Below are positions 6,472 to 12,251 of a stretch of 12,251 nt of DNA, piece by piece. The DNA lies in NCBI GenBank assembly GCA_034437795.1, contig DAOTTI010000068.1, forward strand, positions 1-12,251, read 5' to 3'. Made by a program: the position numbers and the translations under genes. Under the pieces are notes generated by a model that had not been told where the DNA came from, did no database searches, and worked only from the letters and a program-made list of their open reading frames with translations. Position 1 is the first letter of the stretch, and every line of letters begins with the position of its first letter. This DNA comes from DAOTTI01 sp034437795. Lineage in GTDB: Bacteria > Chloroflexota > UBA11872 > UBA12225.

Positions 6472-7833
6472 ATGCAACCAACAGTCCCTTTGGGTCAGGC
6501 GCAACCTGCCGTGCGCTGTACCAGACGCCGGCAGTTCGGAACCGCTTCAAGCGTCGTACCGTGGCTGGTTGCCGCCTGCGGTTCGCCGGGCGTCACCGGC
6601 GCCGGCAAGCCCCAGGCCGGCGCGTGCCTCTCCAGGCTAGAATACTTCAGCCCCTGGCGGGCCGACCAGAGCGTGCACCCCGGGCTGCTCAGCGCGCTCG
6701 CGCGCGTCCAACCGTCCTGCACCATCGAGATCGTCCAGGTGCCGTCGGCGGAGCTCCAGGCCAAGCTCACCACCGCGGTGGCCGGCGGCACGCCACCGGC
6801 GCTGGTGAACCTGCCGCCCGGCTGGACCAAGCAGCTGGTGGCGGGAGGGCTCCTGGCCCCCGTCGACGATCTCTTCAGGCGGGACAAGCTCAATAAGGAC
6901 GACTTCCCGCGCGGCATGTGGGAGCAGATGAGCTTCCAGGGCAAGGTCTGGTTCATGCCCGCCCAGGAAGCCAACGCCGACTTCGTCCTCTTCTGGAACA
7001 AGGGCCACTTCCGCGAGGTGGGGCTCGATCCGGAGAAGGGCCCGACGACGACCGCCGAGGTCGACACGATGATCACCAGGCTCACCCGCGAGCGGGGAGG
7101 CGAGTTCGAGCGGATCGGCATGATCCCGTGGGACCTGTACGGGCACGGCAACACGTTGCAGGCGTGGGGGCGGGCCTTCGGCGCTCCCTTCTACGACGAA
7201 GCGAAGGATGAGCTGCTGTTCACCCATCCCCGCGTCCAGCAGGCCGTGGAGTGGTATACCGGCTGGGCCAAGCGCCTCGATGCAGCGCGCGTCACCGCCT
7301 TCCGCAGCTCGGTCACACCGCAGGGCGTGCACTGGTTCGGGTCCGGCCGGTTCAGCATCCAGCCCCTGGTAGCGATCAATCTGGCCGCCGTGCGCCGGCA
7401 CGATCCGACTATGGAGATCGGCGCCGGCCCGATGCCCGGCGGCCCGCAGGGTAAGCCGGGCACCGTCTCCGTCGGCGGGTGGGTCATCGGCGCCGTTCCC
7501 AGCCCCAAGCGCGAGGAGGCGTGGGAGTTCATGCGCTTCTACGGGGCCAGTCCAGAAGGCACGGAGGCCGTGGCGGCCATGGGAAGCATCCCCGGCTGGC
7601 TGAAGTCGCCGGGACTGGCCGAGCTGAGCAAGGACCCGCTGTTCAAGGCCTACGTCGACGGGCTGCGCCGCGCGGAGTTCCCTCAGCTTAGCTTCTACAT
7701 GCCGGGTGGGTGGAACGCCAACCCCATCCAGGACATCATCGACGGCAAGCGGGGCGTGCGCGAGGTGCTGGACGAGATCAATACCGATGCCAACCGCCGC
7801 CACGCCGAGTGGAAGAGCCGGAACAAGAAGTAG
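6472..7833 (+). CDS. ABC transporter extracellular sugar-binding lipoprotein (family 1)
   Basis: This 453-residue protein is a complete substrate-binding component of a carbohydrate ABC importer (SBP_bac_1, UgpB/MalE-like). The N-terminus has a Tat-like signal: RRRQF (18-22), a short hydrophobic segment and the lipobox LVAAC (32-36), giving a lipid-anchored Cys36. The mature part includes the first strand LEYFSPW (56-62), TAVAGGTPPALVNLP (101-115), VDDLF (131-135), GKVWFMP and DLYGHGNTLQAWGRAFG, typical ligand-pocket regions. Cys52 and Cys83 are conserved in the paralog at 11424 and may pair. The start is ATG 6472, with GAGGAGG at 6458-6464 and seven-base spacing. No permease or ATPase gene follows; the next gene is a broken oxidoreductase. 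The ligand is unknown, probably a sugar or glycoside. Confidence 0.93.
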   Translation: MQPTVPLGQAQPAVRCTRRRQFGTASSVVPWLVAACGSPGVTGAGKPQAGACLSRLEYFSPWRADQSVHPGLLSALARVQPSCTIEIVQVPSAELQAKLTTAVAGGTPPALVNLPPGWTKQLVAGGLLAPVDDLFRRDKLNKDDFPRGMWEQMSFQGKVWFMPAQEANADFVLFWNKGHFREVGLDPEKGPTTTAEVDTMITRLTRERGGEFERIGMIPWDLYGHGNTLQAWGRAFGAPFYDEAKDELLFTHPRVQQAVEWYTGWAKRLDAARVTAFRSSVTPQGVHWFGSGRFSIQPLVAINLAAVRRHDPTMEIGAGPMPGGPQGKPGTVSVGGWVIGAVPSPKREEAWEFMRFYGASPEGTEAVAAMGSIPGWLKSPGLAELSKDPLFKAYVDGLRRAEFPQLSFYMPGGWNANPIQDIIDGKRGVREVLDEINTDANRRHAEWKSRNKK

Positions 7834-7938
7834 ACGCATGGTCCCAGGGTGATTGCTCAGCGCCGGAGCGCGCACATTCCGGCGATGGCCGTGTGGCTGG
7901 ACCCCCGCCGCCCGCTTTTCCGCACGCGGGAGAGGGGG

Positions 7939-7980
7939 AACGAGGGCCATGGCCTGGCGCCATCCGGAACGTTGGCGCAC
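7939..7980. repeat. Dispersed intergenic repeat, copy 2
   Basis: This is an ungapped 42-bp match to 241-282 (33 identical positions by eye), again immediately after a GC-rich hairpin (about 7901-7937, arms CCCGC/GCGGG inside longer C- and G-runs). A related, looser hairpin (CTCCC-GGT-GGGAG) lies at 9025-9037. Confidence 0.55.
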
Positions 7981-8080
7981 CCCGGGGTGATGGGCGGCAC
8001 GACCGGCGCCGAAGGGTATAGTGCGGTGCGGCCGCCCCTGCCGCGCGGTGCCATGGCCGAGCGCAGCACGCGACATGTTG

Positions 8081-8097
8081 GCTCGTCTGAGACGAGC
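8081..8097. promoter_or_regulatory. 17-bp palindrome upstream of the broken oxidoreductase
   Basis: GCTCGTCTGAGACGAGC is a perfect inverted repeat with 8-bp arms around one central base, 50 bp before the GTG at 8148. Its size and position suit an operator for a dimeric regulator. It is unlike the TTATCGATAA sites at 5322-5352. Confidence 0.4.
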
Positions 8098-8147
8098 GGG
8101 TGCGTCCGGCTGGGCGGCCGCGATGGCGAGAGCAGGAGGAGAGACAC

Positions 8148-8898
8148 GTGACGGCGCGGTGTCGGGTCGGGATCATCGCCTGCGGGCTGATCGCGCAGGC
8201 GCACCTGCGCGCCTACCGCCAGCTCCCCAAGGTGGAGGGGGTGGCCGGCGCCGATCCGTCCCCCGAGGTGCGTGAGCGCTGGACGGCGGAGCACGGCATC
8301 CGCAGGTACGCCAGCGCCGAGGCGCTGCTGGAGCGCGAGCGCCCCCATCTCGTGTCCCTCTGTCGCTGGCCCCCGCTCCGGCCGGCGCTGACCGAGCTAG
8401 CCTGCGCCCACGGCATGCGGGGCATCCTGGCGCAGAAGCCGATGGCCGTCGATCTGGCTGGCTGCGACCGCATGCTGGCCCCCGCCGAGCGCTCCGGCAC
8501 GCTCTTGATCATGGGTCCTCAGCGGCGGTTCCATCAGCGGTACCTCAAGACGCGGGAGCTGCTGGATACCGGCGGGATACCGGCGCCATCGGCGACGTGG
8601 TGCAGATTACCGGCTCTGGGGGCGGCGACCTGCTGACCGGCGGCTCACACACCGTCGACTTCATCCGCCACCTTGTGCATGACGCCCCCGCGGCACAGTG
8701 GGTGATCGGGCAGATTGACCGGCGGCCGATCGAGCGGAAAGATGGCCGCCTGGGCTTTCAGCAGTGGACCGCGACGCACACCCGCTACGGGCACGGTATC
8801 GAAAGTCGGCGCGCCGACGCGCGCGCATCGACCTGCCGCTGGCCGTGGCGGAGCATCCCCTGGACGTGATGATCGCCGCCGGCGAGGTGGAGCCTCCA
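8148..8898 (+). pseudogene. Gfo/Idh/MocA-family oxidoreductase, broken by an 11-bp duplication and an internal deletion
   Basis: Three successive frames make up one oxidoreductase. Frame one starts at GTG 8148 after AGGAGGAG (8134-8141). It encodes the Rossmann domain: VGIIACGLIAQAHLRAY, and AQKPMA where EKP usually sits. At 8564-8585 the 11-mer GGATACCGGCG is repeated in tandem; removing one copy restores LLDTGAIGDVVQIT and joins frame two, which carries GGSHTVDFIRHLV, the catalytic His/Asp region. Frame two reaches GHGIE at 8803. Homology-like sequence then resumes in frame three from about 8821 (RIDLPLAVAEHPLDVMIAAGE). The pieces total about 250 codons against the usual 330-370, so roughly 80-110 codons are missing near 8804-8820. 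The product is presumably inactive. The intact Gfo/Idh/MocA gene just downstream may have made it dispensable. Confidence 0.85.
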
Positions 8899-9181
8899 TG
8901 CTTGGCGAGCGGCGGGGGCGGATCGCCGGCCGCGCGTCATGCCACAGCAGTGAGCCGGGCCGCGGACGTAGGCATTGGACGAGCTAACCTGGACCATTCA
9001 CGAGCGGGGCCGTCACCCTACCCCTCTCCCGGTGGGAGACGGGACTCGTCGCTGGTCGTGAACAAGCAGTCATGCCCCTCCGGAGCACCGGCGCCGCACC
9101 CAGGAGGCCGGCTATTGACACAGGAAAGGCAGTGAACGAGCAACAGCAATGAACGAGCGACAAGAGGGGAGATCTGTCGAC
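8899..9181. other. Intergenic region before the intact oxidoreductase gene
   Basis: This 283-bp stretch holds no supported full gene. A GC-rich hairpin repeat of the CCCTACCCCTCTCCC/GGTGGGAG type lies at about 9013-9043. A perfect TTGACA (9115-9120) has no -10 at the right spacing. A six-codon ORF with its own ribosome site (AGGAAAGG before GTG 9132) overlaps the first possible start of the next gene. Confidence 0.5.
9132..9152 (+). CDS. Possible six-codon leader peptide
   Basis: GTG 9132 is preceded by AGGAAAGG (9123-9130) and reads six codons (M-N-E-Q-Q-Q) to TGA 9150-9152. That stop overlaps ATG 9149 as ATGA, the usual arrangement for translational coupling. The nonamer TGAACGAGC occurs at 9133-9141 and 9150-9158, so the pair may come from a 17-bp duplication of a start region. 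It could be chance. Confidence 0.3.
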   Translation: MNEQQQ

Positions 9182-10189
9182 ATGGCGGATCGGCTGCGGG
9201 TGGCGTTTATCGGCTGCGGTGGCATCGCCACGCGCCAGCACGCGCCGGCCTACCAGAAGCTGCCACAGGTAGAGGTCGTCGCGGCCTGCGACGTGGTGCC
9301 GGAGAAGGCGCAGGCCTTCGCGCAGGCCTTCACCTGCCGGCCGTACACCGACTATCACGAGATGCTGGCGCAGGAGCGGCCGGATATCGTCGACGTCTGC
9401 ACCCGCGAGCACCAGCACGTCGAGCCGGTCATCGCCGCGCTCGAAGCCGGGGCGCACGTCCTGTGCGAGAAGATCATGGCTGATACGCTCCAGGGCGGCC
9501 GGGCCATGCTGGCCGCGGCCGAGCGCAGCGGCCGGCGGCTCGGCATCGACTACAACTATCGCTTCTTTCCCATCTTCGCCAGGCTGAAGGAGCTGATCGA
9601 GGCCGGCGAGGTGGGCGAGGTGGCGCTGATCAACGCCTATACCCACGCCTTCTGCTTCCATCACGCCATCGACCTGCTGTGCTGGCTCGGCCAGTCCTGC
9701 GGGCCGGTCCTGGCCGTAACCGGACAATACACCGCCACCGCAGACCCCAGGTACCACTTCCAGGTGCAGTGCCCGGACTTCGTGTACGTCCCATCGCGCA
9801 ACGCCGCCCTGACCATGCGCTTCGCCAGCGACGCGCTGGGAAACATCACCGCCTCCCGCTTCGAGGACCTGCGCGTCAACATGCTCCGCGTCGATGTCAT
9901 CGGCGAGCGCGGCCGCCTGACGGCGGACGGGATCACCACTGAGGACATCATGGGGCGCCTGGTGCGCACCCCCGGCCACCTGGAGATCGCCTACTACGAC
10001 GGCGCCGACCGGGGCTTCAACGTGGCCTTCGAGCGCGCCATCCGCGCCTTCGTGGAGCAGGTGCAGGGCGCCTCCACCCCGGCCGCCACCGGCCGCGATG
10101 GCTACGCCGTGCTGCAGATCGAACGAGCGCTGGTGCTCTCCCAGTCCGAGCGCCGCGTCATCGCCTTAAGCGAACTCCCCGACCTTTGA
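9182..10189 (+). CDS. Gfo/Idh/MocA-family oxidoreductase
   Basis: This 335-residue intact NAD(P)-dependent sugar or polyol oxidoreductase has the usual family length. The Rossmann domain starts RVAFIGCGGIATRQHAPAY with the GxGxxA-type loop (11-16) and CDVVPEKA (36-43). The motif usually read as EKP is CEKIMA here (95-100), with proline replaced by isoleucine but the catalytic lysine kept (Lys97). The C-terminal domain holds HHAIDLLCWLG (160-170), with His161 and Asp164 as the expected catalytic pair. ATG 9182 is preferred because the Rossmann fold begins six residues later and AGAGGGGAG lies upstream. ATG 9149 would add 11 residues (MNERQEGRSVD) and is coupled to a tiny upstream ORF. The gene is followed, 94 bp later, by a TIM-barrel isomerase, probably in the same pathway. 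Confidence 0.88.
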   Translation: MADRLRVAFIGCGGIATRQHAPAYQKLPQVEVVAACDVVPEKAQAFAQAFTCRPYTDYHEMLAQERPDIVDVCTREHQHVEPVIAALEAGAHVLCEKIMADTLQGGRAMLAAAERSGRRLGIDYNYRFFPIFARLKELIEAGEVGEVALINAYTHAFCFHHAIDLLCWLGQSCGPVLAVTGQYTATADPRYHFQVQCPDFVYVPSRNAALTMRFASDALGNITASRFEDLRVNMLRVDVIGERGRLTADGITTEDIMGRLVRTPGHLEIAYYDGADRGFNVAFERAIRAFVEQVQGASTPAATGRDGYAVLQIERALVLSQSERRVIALSELPDL

Positions 10190-10244
10190 CCGCCACCGCA
10201 ACTCCCCGCAGCTATCCCCACTCCCCGCACCTCTACCCCTCAAC

Positions 10245-10265
10245 TTTGAACGTTGAACCTTGAAC
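10245..10265. repeat. Three tandem 7-bp repeats (NTTGAAC)
   Basis: TTTGAAC, GTTGAAC and CTTGAAC follow one another, ending seven bases before the AGGAG site (10273-10277) of the next gene. This could be a microsatellite-like array or part of the leader. Confidence 0.7.
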
Positions 10266-10283
10266 TTCCGTTAGGAGCTGGAC

Positions 10284-11138
10284 ATGGCACCAGGACCGGT
10301 CATTGCCTGCACAACCCATTCGTTTGGCGTCGTGCCCCTGGTGGCGGCCTTGCGCATCATCCGCGCGCTGGACATCGAGTACGCGGACCTGATCGCGGCC
10401 ACGTACCCGCAGCAGCTGGACCCCTATGCCCTGGCGGCCGGCCCGGAGCGAGAGGCGGAGCGCATCGGCAACCTGGCGGCCGACGCCGGCGTCAGGCTCT
10501 CCGGCTGCTTCGTCGGCTTCAAGGAGCGCCTATCCAGCGCCAATCCCGACCACCGGCGCCGCCTCTCTGAGCTCTTCGGCGCCATCGGTTGCTTCGCGCG
10601 GCGCTGCGGCATCGCCCACGTACAGACCGGCTTCGGCCCGCCGGATCCGGCGCTCAGCGCGGACGAGCAGTTCGCCGTCGTCGTCGAGAACGTGCGCGCG
10701 GCGCAGGAGGCCGTGCGCGCCGAAGGCGCGGAGTTGCTTGTGGAGGCCCAGCGCGGGGGCGCGATCAAGAGCCCGGACGATACCTGGCGCCTGCTGCGGG
10801 CCGTACCCGGCCTGCGCCTCAACCACGATCCGGGGCAGTTCGAGTGCATCGGCTACGGGCAGGAGACGTACGAGCCGCTCTACGCGCACACGTCCCACAT
10901 CCACATGCGCCAGGCGCGGCCGGGCGCGCTGCAGGAGAAGCTGGAACAGGGGACCATCGACTTCCGGCGCGTGGTGCGCGGCCTCCAGGCCGCCGGCTTC
11001 GACGGCGTCTACGCCACCGAGTACGTGCACTTCGCGCGCTCCGCGGACTGCGCCAGCGTGGACGTGGTCACGGAGACGGTGAAGATGCGAGACCTCATCC
11101 GCGATGAGCTGGCAGCGATCGGCGCTCTTGCAAAATGA
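10284..11138 (+). CDS. Sugar phosphate isomerase/epimerase, TIM-barrel
   Basis: This 284-residue protein is of the xylose isomerase-like TIM-barrel family and probably cytoplasmic. Visible barrel motifs: ACTTHSFG (8-15), DIEYADLIAATYP (30-42), SGCFVGFK (73-80), HVQTGFG (112-118), LLVEAQRGG (151-159), LRLNHDPGQF (177-186), TSHIHMRQARPG (203-214) and YATEYVHF (243-250). Glu154, Asp182, His207 and Glu246 are the probable metal ligands. The start is ATG 10284, with AGGAG at 10273-10277 and six-base spacing. It follows the Gfo/Idh/MocA gene on the same strand by 94 bp. Oxidation followed by isomerisation, epimerisation or dehydration of a keto-sugar is a plausible pairing. It is not a close relative of the two TIM-barrel genes at 4403-6339, so it may act on a different intermediate. 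Confidence 0.88.
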   Translation: MAPGPVIACTTHSFGVVPLVAALRIIRALDIEYADLIAATYPQQLDPYALAAGPEREAERIGNLAADAGVRLSGCFVGFKERLSSANPDHRRRLSELFGAIGCFARRCGIAHVQTGFGPPDPALSADEQFAVVVENVRAAQEAVRAEGAELLVEAQRGGAIKSPDDTWRLLRAVPGLRLNHDPGQFECIGYGQETYEPLYAHTSHIHMRQARPGALQEKLEQGTIDFRRVVRGLQAAGFDGVYATEYVHFARSADCASVDVVTETVKMRDLIRDELAAIGALAK

Positions 11139-11375
11139 AGAGGGAACGGTGGCCGGCCGTACATGATGCCGTCCACCTGGCAAGGCTGGCGGTATCGCGC
11201 CGGCACAAGGTAACGACCGCTGGGGGGCGCCGCCCCGGCATGGCGCCGGCAAAGTGGCGAGCGTGCCTCACTGGCGCTGGTGCAGTACAGTGGGGTGGCG
11301 CCGGCGCCGTGCAGCGCGCGGGGCCCTCCGCACCGGAGAGCGTGAGCGGAATGGGCGAGCGTAAACCACAAGGAC

Positions 11376-11381
11376 TATAAG
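11376..11381 (+). promoter_or_regulatory. Weak -10-like hexamer upstream of the second binding-protein gene
   Basis: TATAAG (five of six to consensus) lies 42 bases before ATG 11424 in the 285-bp gap after the isomerase gene. No matching -35 is seen. The rest of this gap holds a short GC hairpin near 11222-11238 and nothing gene-like. Confidence 0.25.
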
Positions 11382-11423
11382 ACGTAGCAGCGTGGACGCG
11401 GAGCGCAATTGTCGAGGGGAACG

Positions 11424-12251
11424 ATGGAGCACGGAGCGAGTGAGCGGGCACAGAAGAGGTGGATACGGCGCCGGCTCGCGGGGGCGCTGGCCGGCTCGAG
11501 CACTGTGGCGCTAGCGGCCTGCGGGGTGTTCGGCGCGCCGGCCGGCCGGTCGGAGACGGCGCCGGCCACGACCTGCCGGTCCAGGCTCGAGTTCTTCACG
11601 CCGTTTGCCGCCGCCACGGTGCAGTACCAGGGCTTCCAGCAGGTGGCGGAGGCCTTCGCGCGCGGGCGCCCCGGCTGCGCCGTGGAGCAGGTGCCGGTGG
11701 CCGGCGGCGCCGACGCGGTAGCGGAGAAGCTGGCCACCACCCTTGCCGGCGGGGCCCCGCCGGCGCTGACGGTGCTGCCCCCGGCGAACGTGACCACCTG
11801 GTCGGCCAAAGGACTGATCGCGCCAGTGGATGACCTCTTCAAGCGCGACCGCCTGAACAGTACCGACTTCCCCGCACCCCTCTGGAAGCAGATGAGCTAC
11901 CAGGGCAAGGTCTGGTTCATGCCCCTGTTCGTCAATCCTGACTTTGTCCTGCACTGGAACAAGAAGCACTTCCAGGAGGCCGGGCTGGATGCGGAGAAGG
12001 GACCAGAGACGATCGCCGAGCTGGACCGAATGATCCAGCTGCTCACGCGGGAGCAGGCCGGGGAGCTGGTGCAGGTGGGGATGCAGACGTGGGACCTCTT
12101 TGGGCATGCCAATACCATCCAGACCTGGGGCTACGCCTTCGGCGGATCGTTCTACGACGAGGCGAAGGATGAGCTGACCTTCACCCATCCCCGCGTTCAG
12201 CGGGGCACGGAGTGGTACACCGGCTGGGCCCACCGCCTCGGCGTCGAGCGG
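11424..12251 (+). CDS. ABC transporter extracellular sugar-binding lipoprotein (family 1), 3' end beyond the window
   Basis: The frame is open from ATG 11424 to the right edge (276 codons), so the C-terminal third is missing from view. GAGGGGA precedes the ATG by three bases, a tight spacing. The signal has RRRLAG (15-20), a hydrophobic stretch and the lipobox LAAC (30-33), giving Cys33: Tat-like and lipid-anchored. The body is clearly paralogous to the protein at 6472-7833, with shared blocks such as APVDDLF, QGKVWFMP, DFVL-WNK-HF and FYDEAKDEL-FTHPRVQ; identity there is about 60% by eye. Cys51 and Cys85 match Cys52 and Cys83 of the paralog. Differences near residues 140-150 and 175-190 suggest a related but distinct ligand. 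Permease genes may follow outside the window. Confidence 0.92.
   Translation, partial: MEHGASERAQKRWIRRRLAGALAGSSTVALAACGVFGAPAGRSETAPATTCRSRLEFFTPFAAATVQYQGFQQVAEAFARGRPGCAVEQVPVAGGADAVAEKLATTLAGGAPPALTVLPPANVTTWSAKGLIAPVDDLFKRDRLNSTDFPAPLWKQMSYQGKVWFMPLFVNPDFVLHWNKKHFQEAGLDAEKGPETIAELDRMIQLLTREQAGELVQVGMQTWDLFGHANTIQTWGYAFGGSFYDEAKDELTFTHPRVQRGTEWYTGWAHRLGVER

Larger units (their letters stand above)
7834..8147. other. Intergenic region with hairpins and repeats
   Basis: This 314-bp stretch has no supported gene. It holds a 7-bp-stem hairpin (CGCCGGA 7861-7867 with TCCGGCG 7878-7884) 27 bases after the binding-protein stop, without a T-tract. A GC-rich hairpin repeat (about 7901-7937) and the second copy of the dispersed 42-bp repeat follow. 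A weak -10-like TATAGT (8017-8022) lacks a -35. A 17-bp palindrome at 8081-8097 lies ahead of the broken oxidoreductase. Open frames here run through repeat sequence. Confidence 0.6.

Noticed and set aside
6637..8076. Long open frame antisense to the sugar-binding protein (479 codons)
   Set aside because: The sense strand encodes a full binding protein with signal, lipobox and ribosome site; the antisense product has no family motifs.
8899..9135. Continuation of the third frame of the pseudogene as a separate gene
   Set aside because: After about 8898 the translation loses family resemblance and runs through the GC hairpin repeat; no ribosome site is present.
9115..9143. TTGACA as a -35 promoter element
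   Set aside because: The hexamer is perfect, but the sequence 16-19 bases downstream does not resemble a -10, so a promoter is not supported.
8984..9979. Open frame antisense to the second intact oxidoreductase (331 codons)
   Set aside because: It is a GC-driven shadow over an intact Gfo/Idh/MocA gene and also runs through the intergenic repeat.

Overview
The window is GC-rich DNA (by eye about two-thirds G+C) with GTG as well as ATG starts, strong AGGAGG-type ribosome sites, Tat-like lipoprotein signals on the solute-binding proteins and many Gfo/Idh/MocA and xylose-isomerase-like proteins. This is most like a member of the Chloroflexota (Thermomicrobia/Sphaerobacter type or an uncultured relative). 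That placement is inference from style, not from a marker gene.

Layout. 1-294 is non-coding and holds GC-rich hairpin repeats. 295-909 (-) encodes a small exported protein with a proline-interrupted carboxypeptidase-regulatory-like domain. 1129-1656 (-) is a gamma-class carbonic anhydrase-like hexapeptide-repeat protein. Divergent from it, 1733-3004 (+) is a complete aspartate kinase with two ACT domains, a probably leaderless promoter and a strong internal ribosome site for a beta subunit. From 3179 to the right edge the window is a sugar- or polyol-utilisation region. It holds a Gfo/Idh/MocA oxidoreductase (3179-4273, +), two divergent TIM-barrel isomerase/epimerase genes (4403-5236, - and 5509-6339, +), an ABC sugar-binding lipoprotein (6472-7833, +), a broken Gfo/Idh/MocA gene (about 8148-8898, +), an intact Gfo/Idh/MocA gene (9182-10189, +), a third TIM-barrel isomerase (10284-11138, +) and the first 276 codons of a second sugar-binding lipoprotein (11424 to the edge), a paralog of the first.

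How they fit together. The binding proteins would deliver a sugar, glycoside or cyclic polyol, NAD(P)-dependent Gfo/Idh/MocA enzymes would oxidise it, and the TIM-barrel enzymes would isomerise, epimerise or dehydrate the keto product, as in inositol or 3-keto-sugar pathways. The substrate cannot be read from the sequence. No permease, ATPase, kinase or regulator gene is in the window, so the transporter is incomplete here.

The most noteworthy signals are non-coding or at gene boundaries. They are a pair of identical 10-bp palindromes 21 bp apart between the divergent isomerase genes, the 11-bp tandem duplication that breaks the Gfo pseudogene, a 14-bp palindrome at its second lesion, the internal start in the aspartate kinase, a start-stop (ATG-TAA) element and a six-codon leader before two genes, and a dispersed intergenic repeat family. 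I found no phage, CRISPR, transposase, RNA gene or clearly new defence or biosynthetic system.
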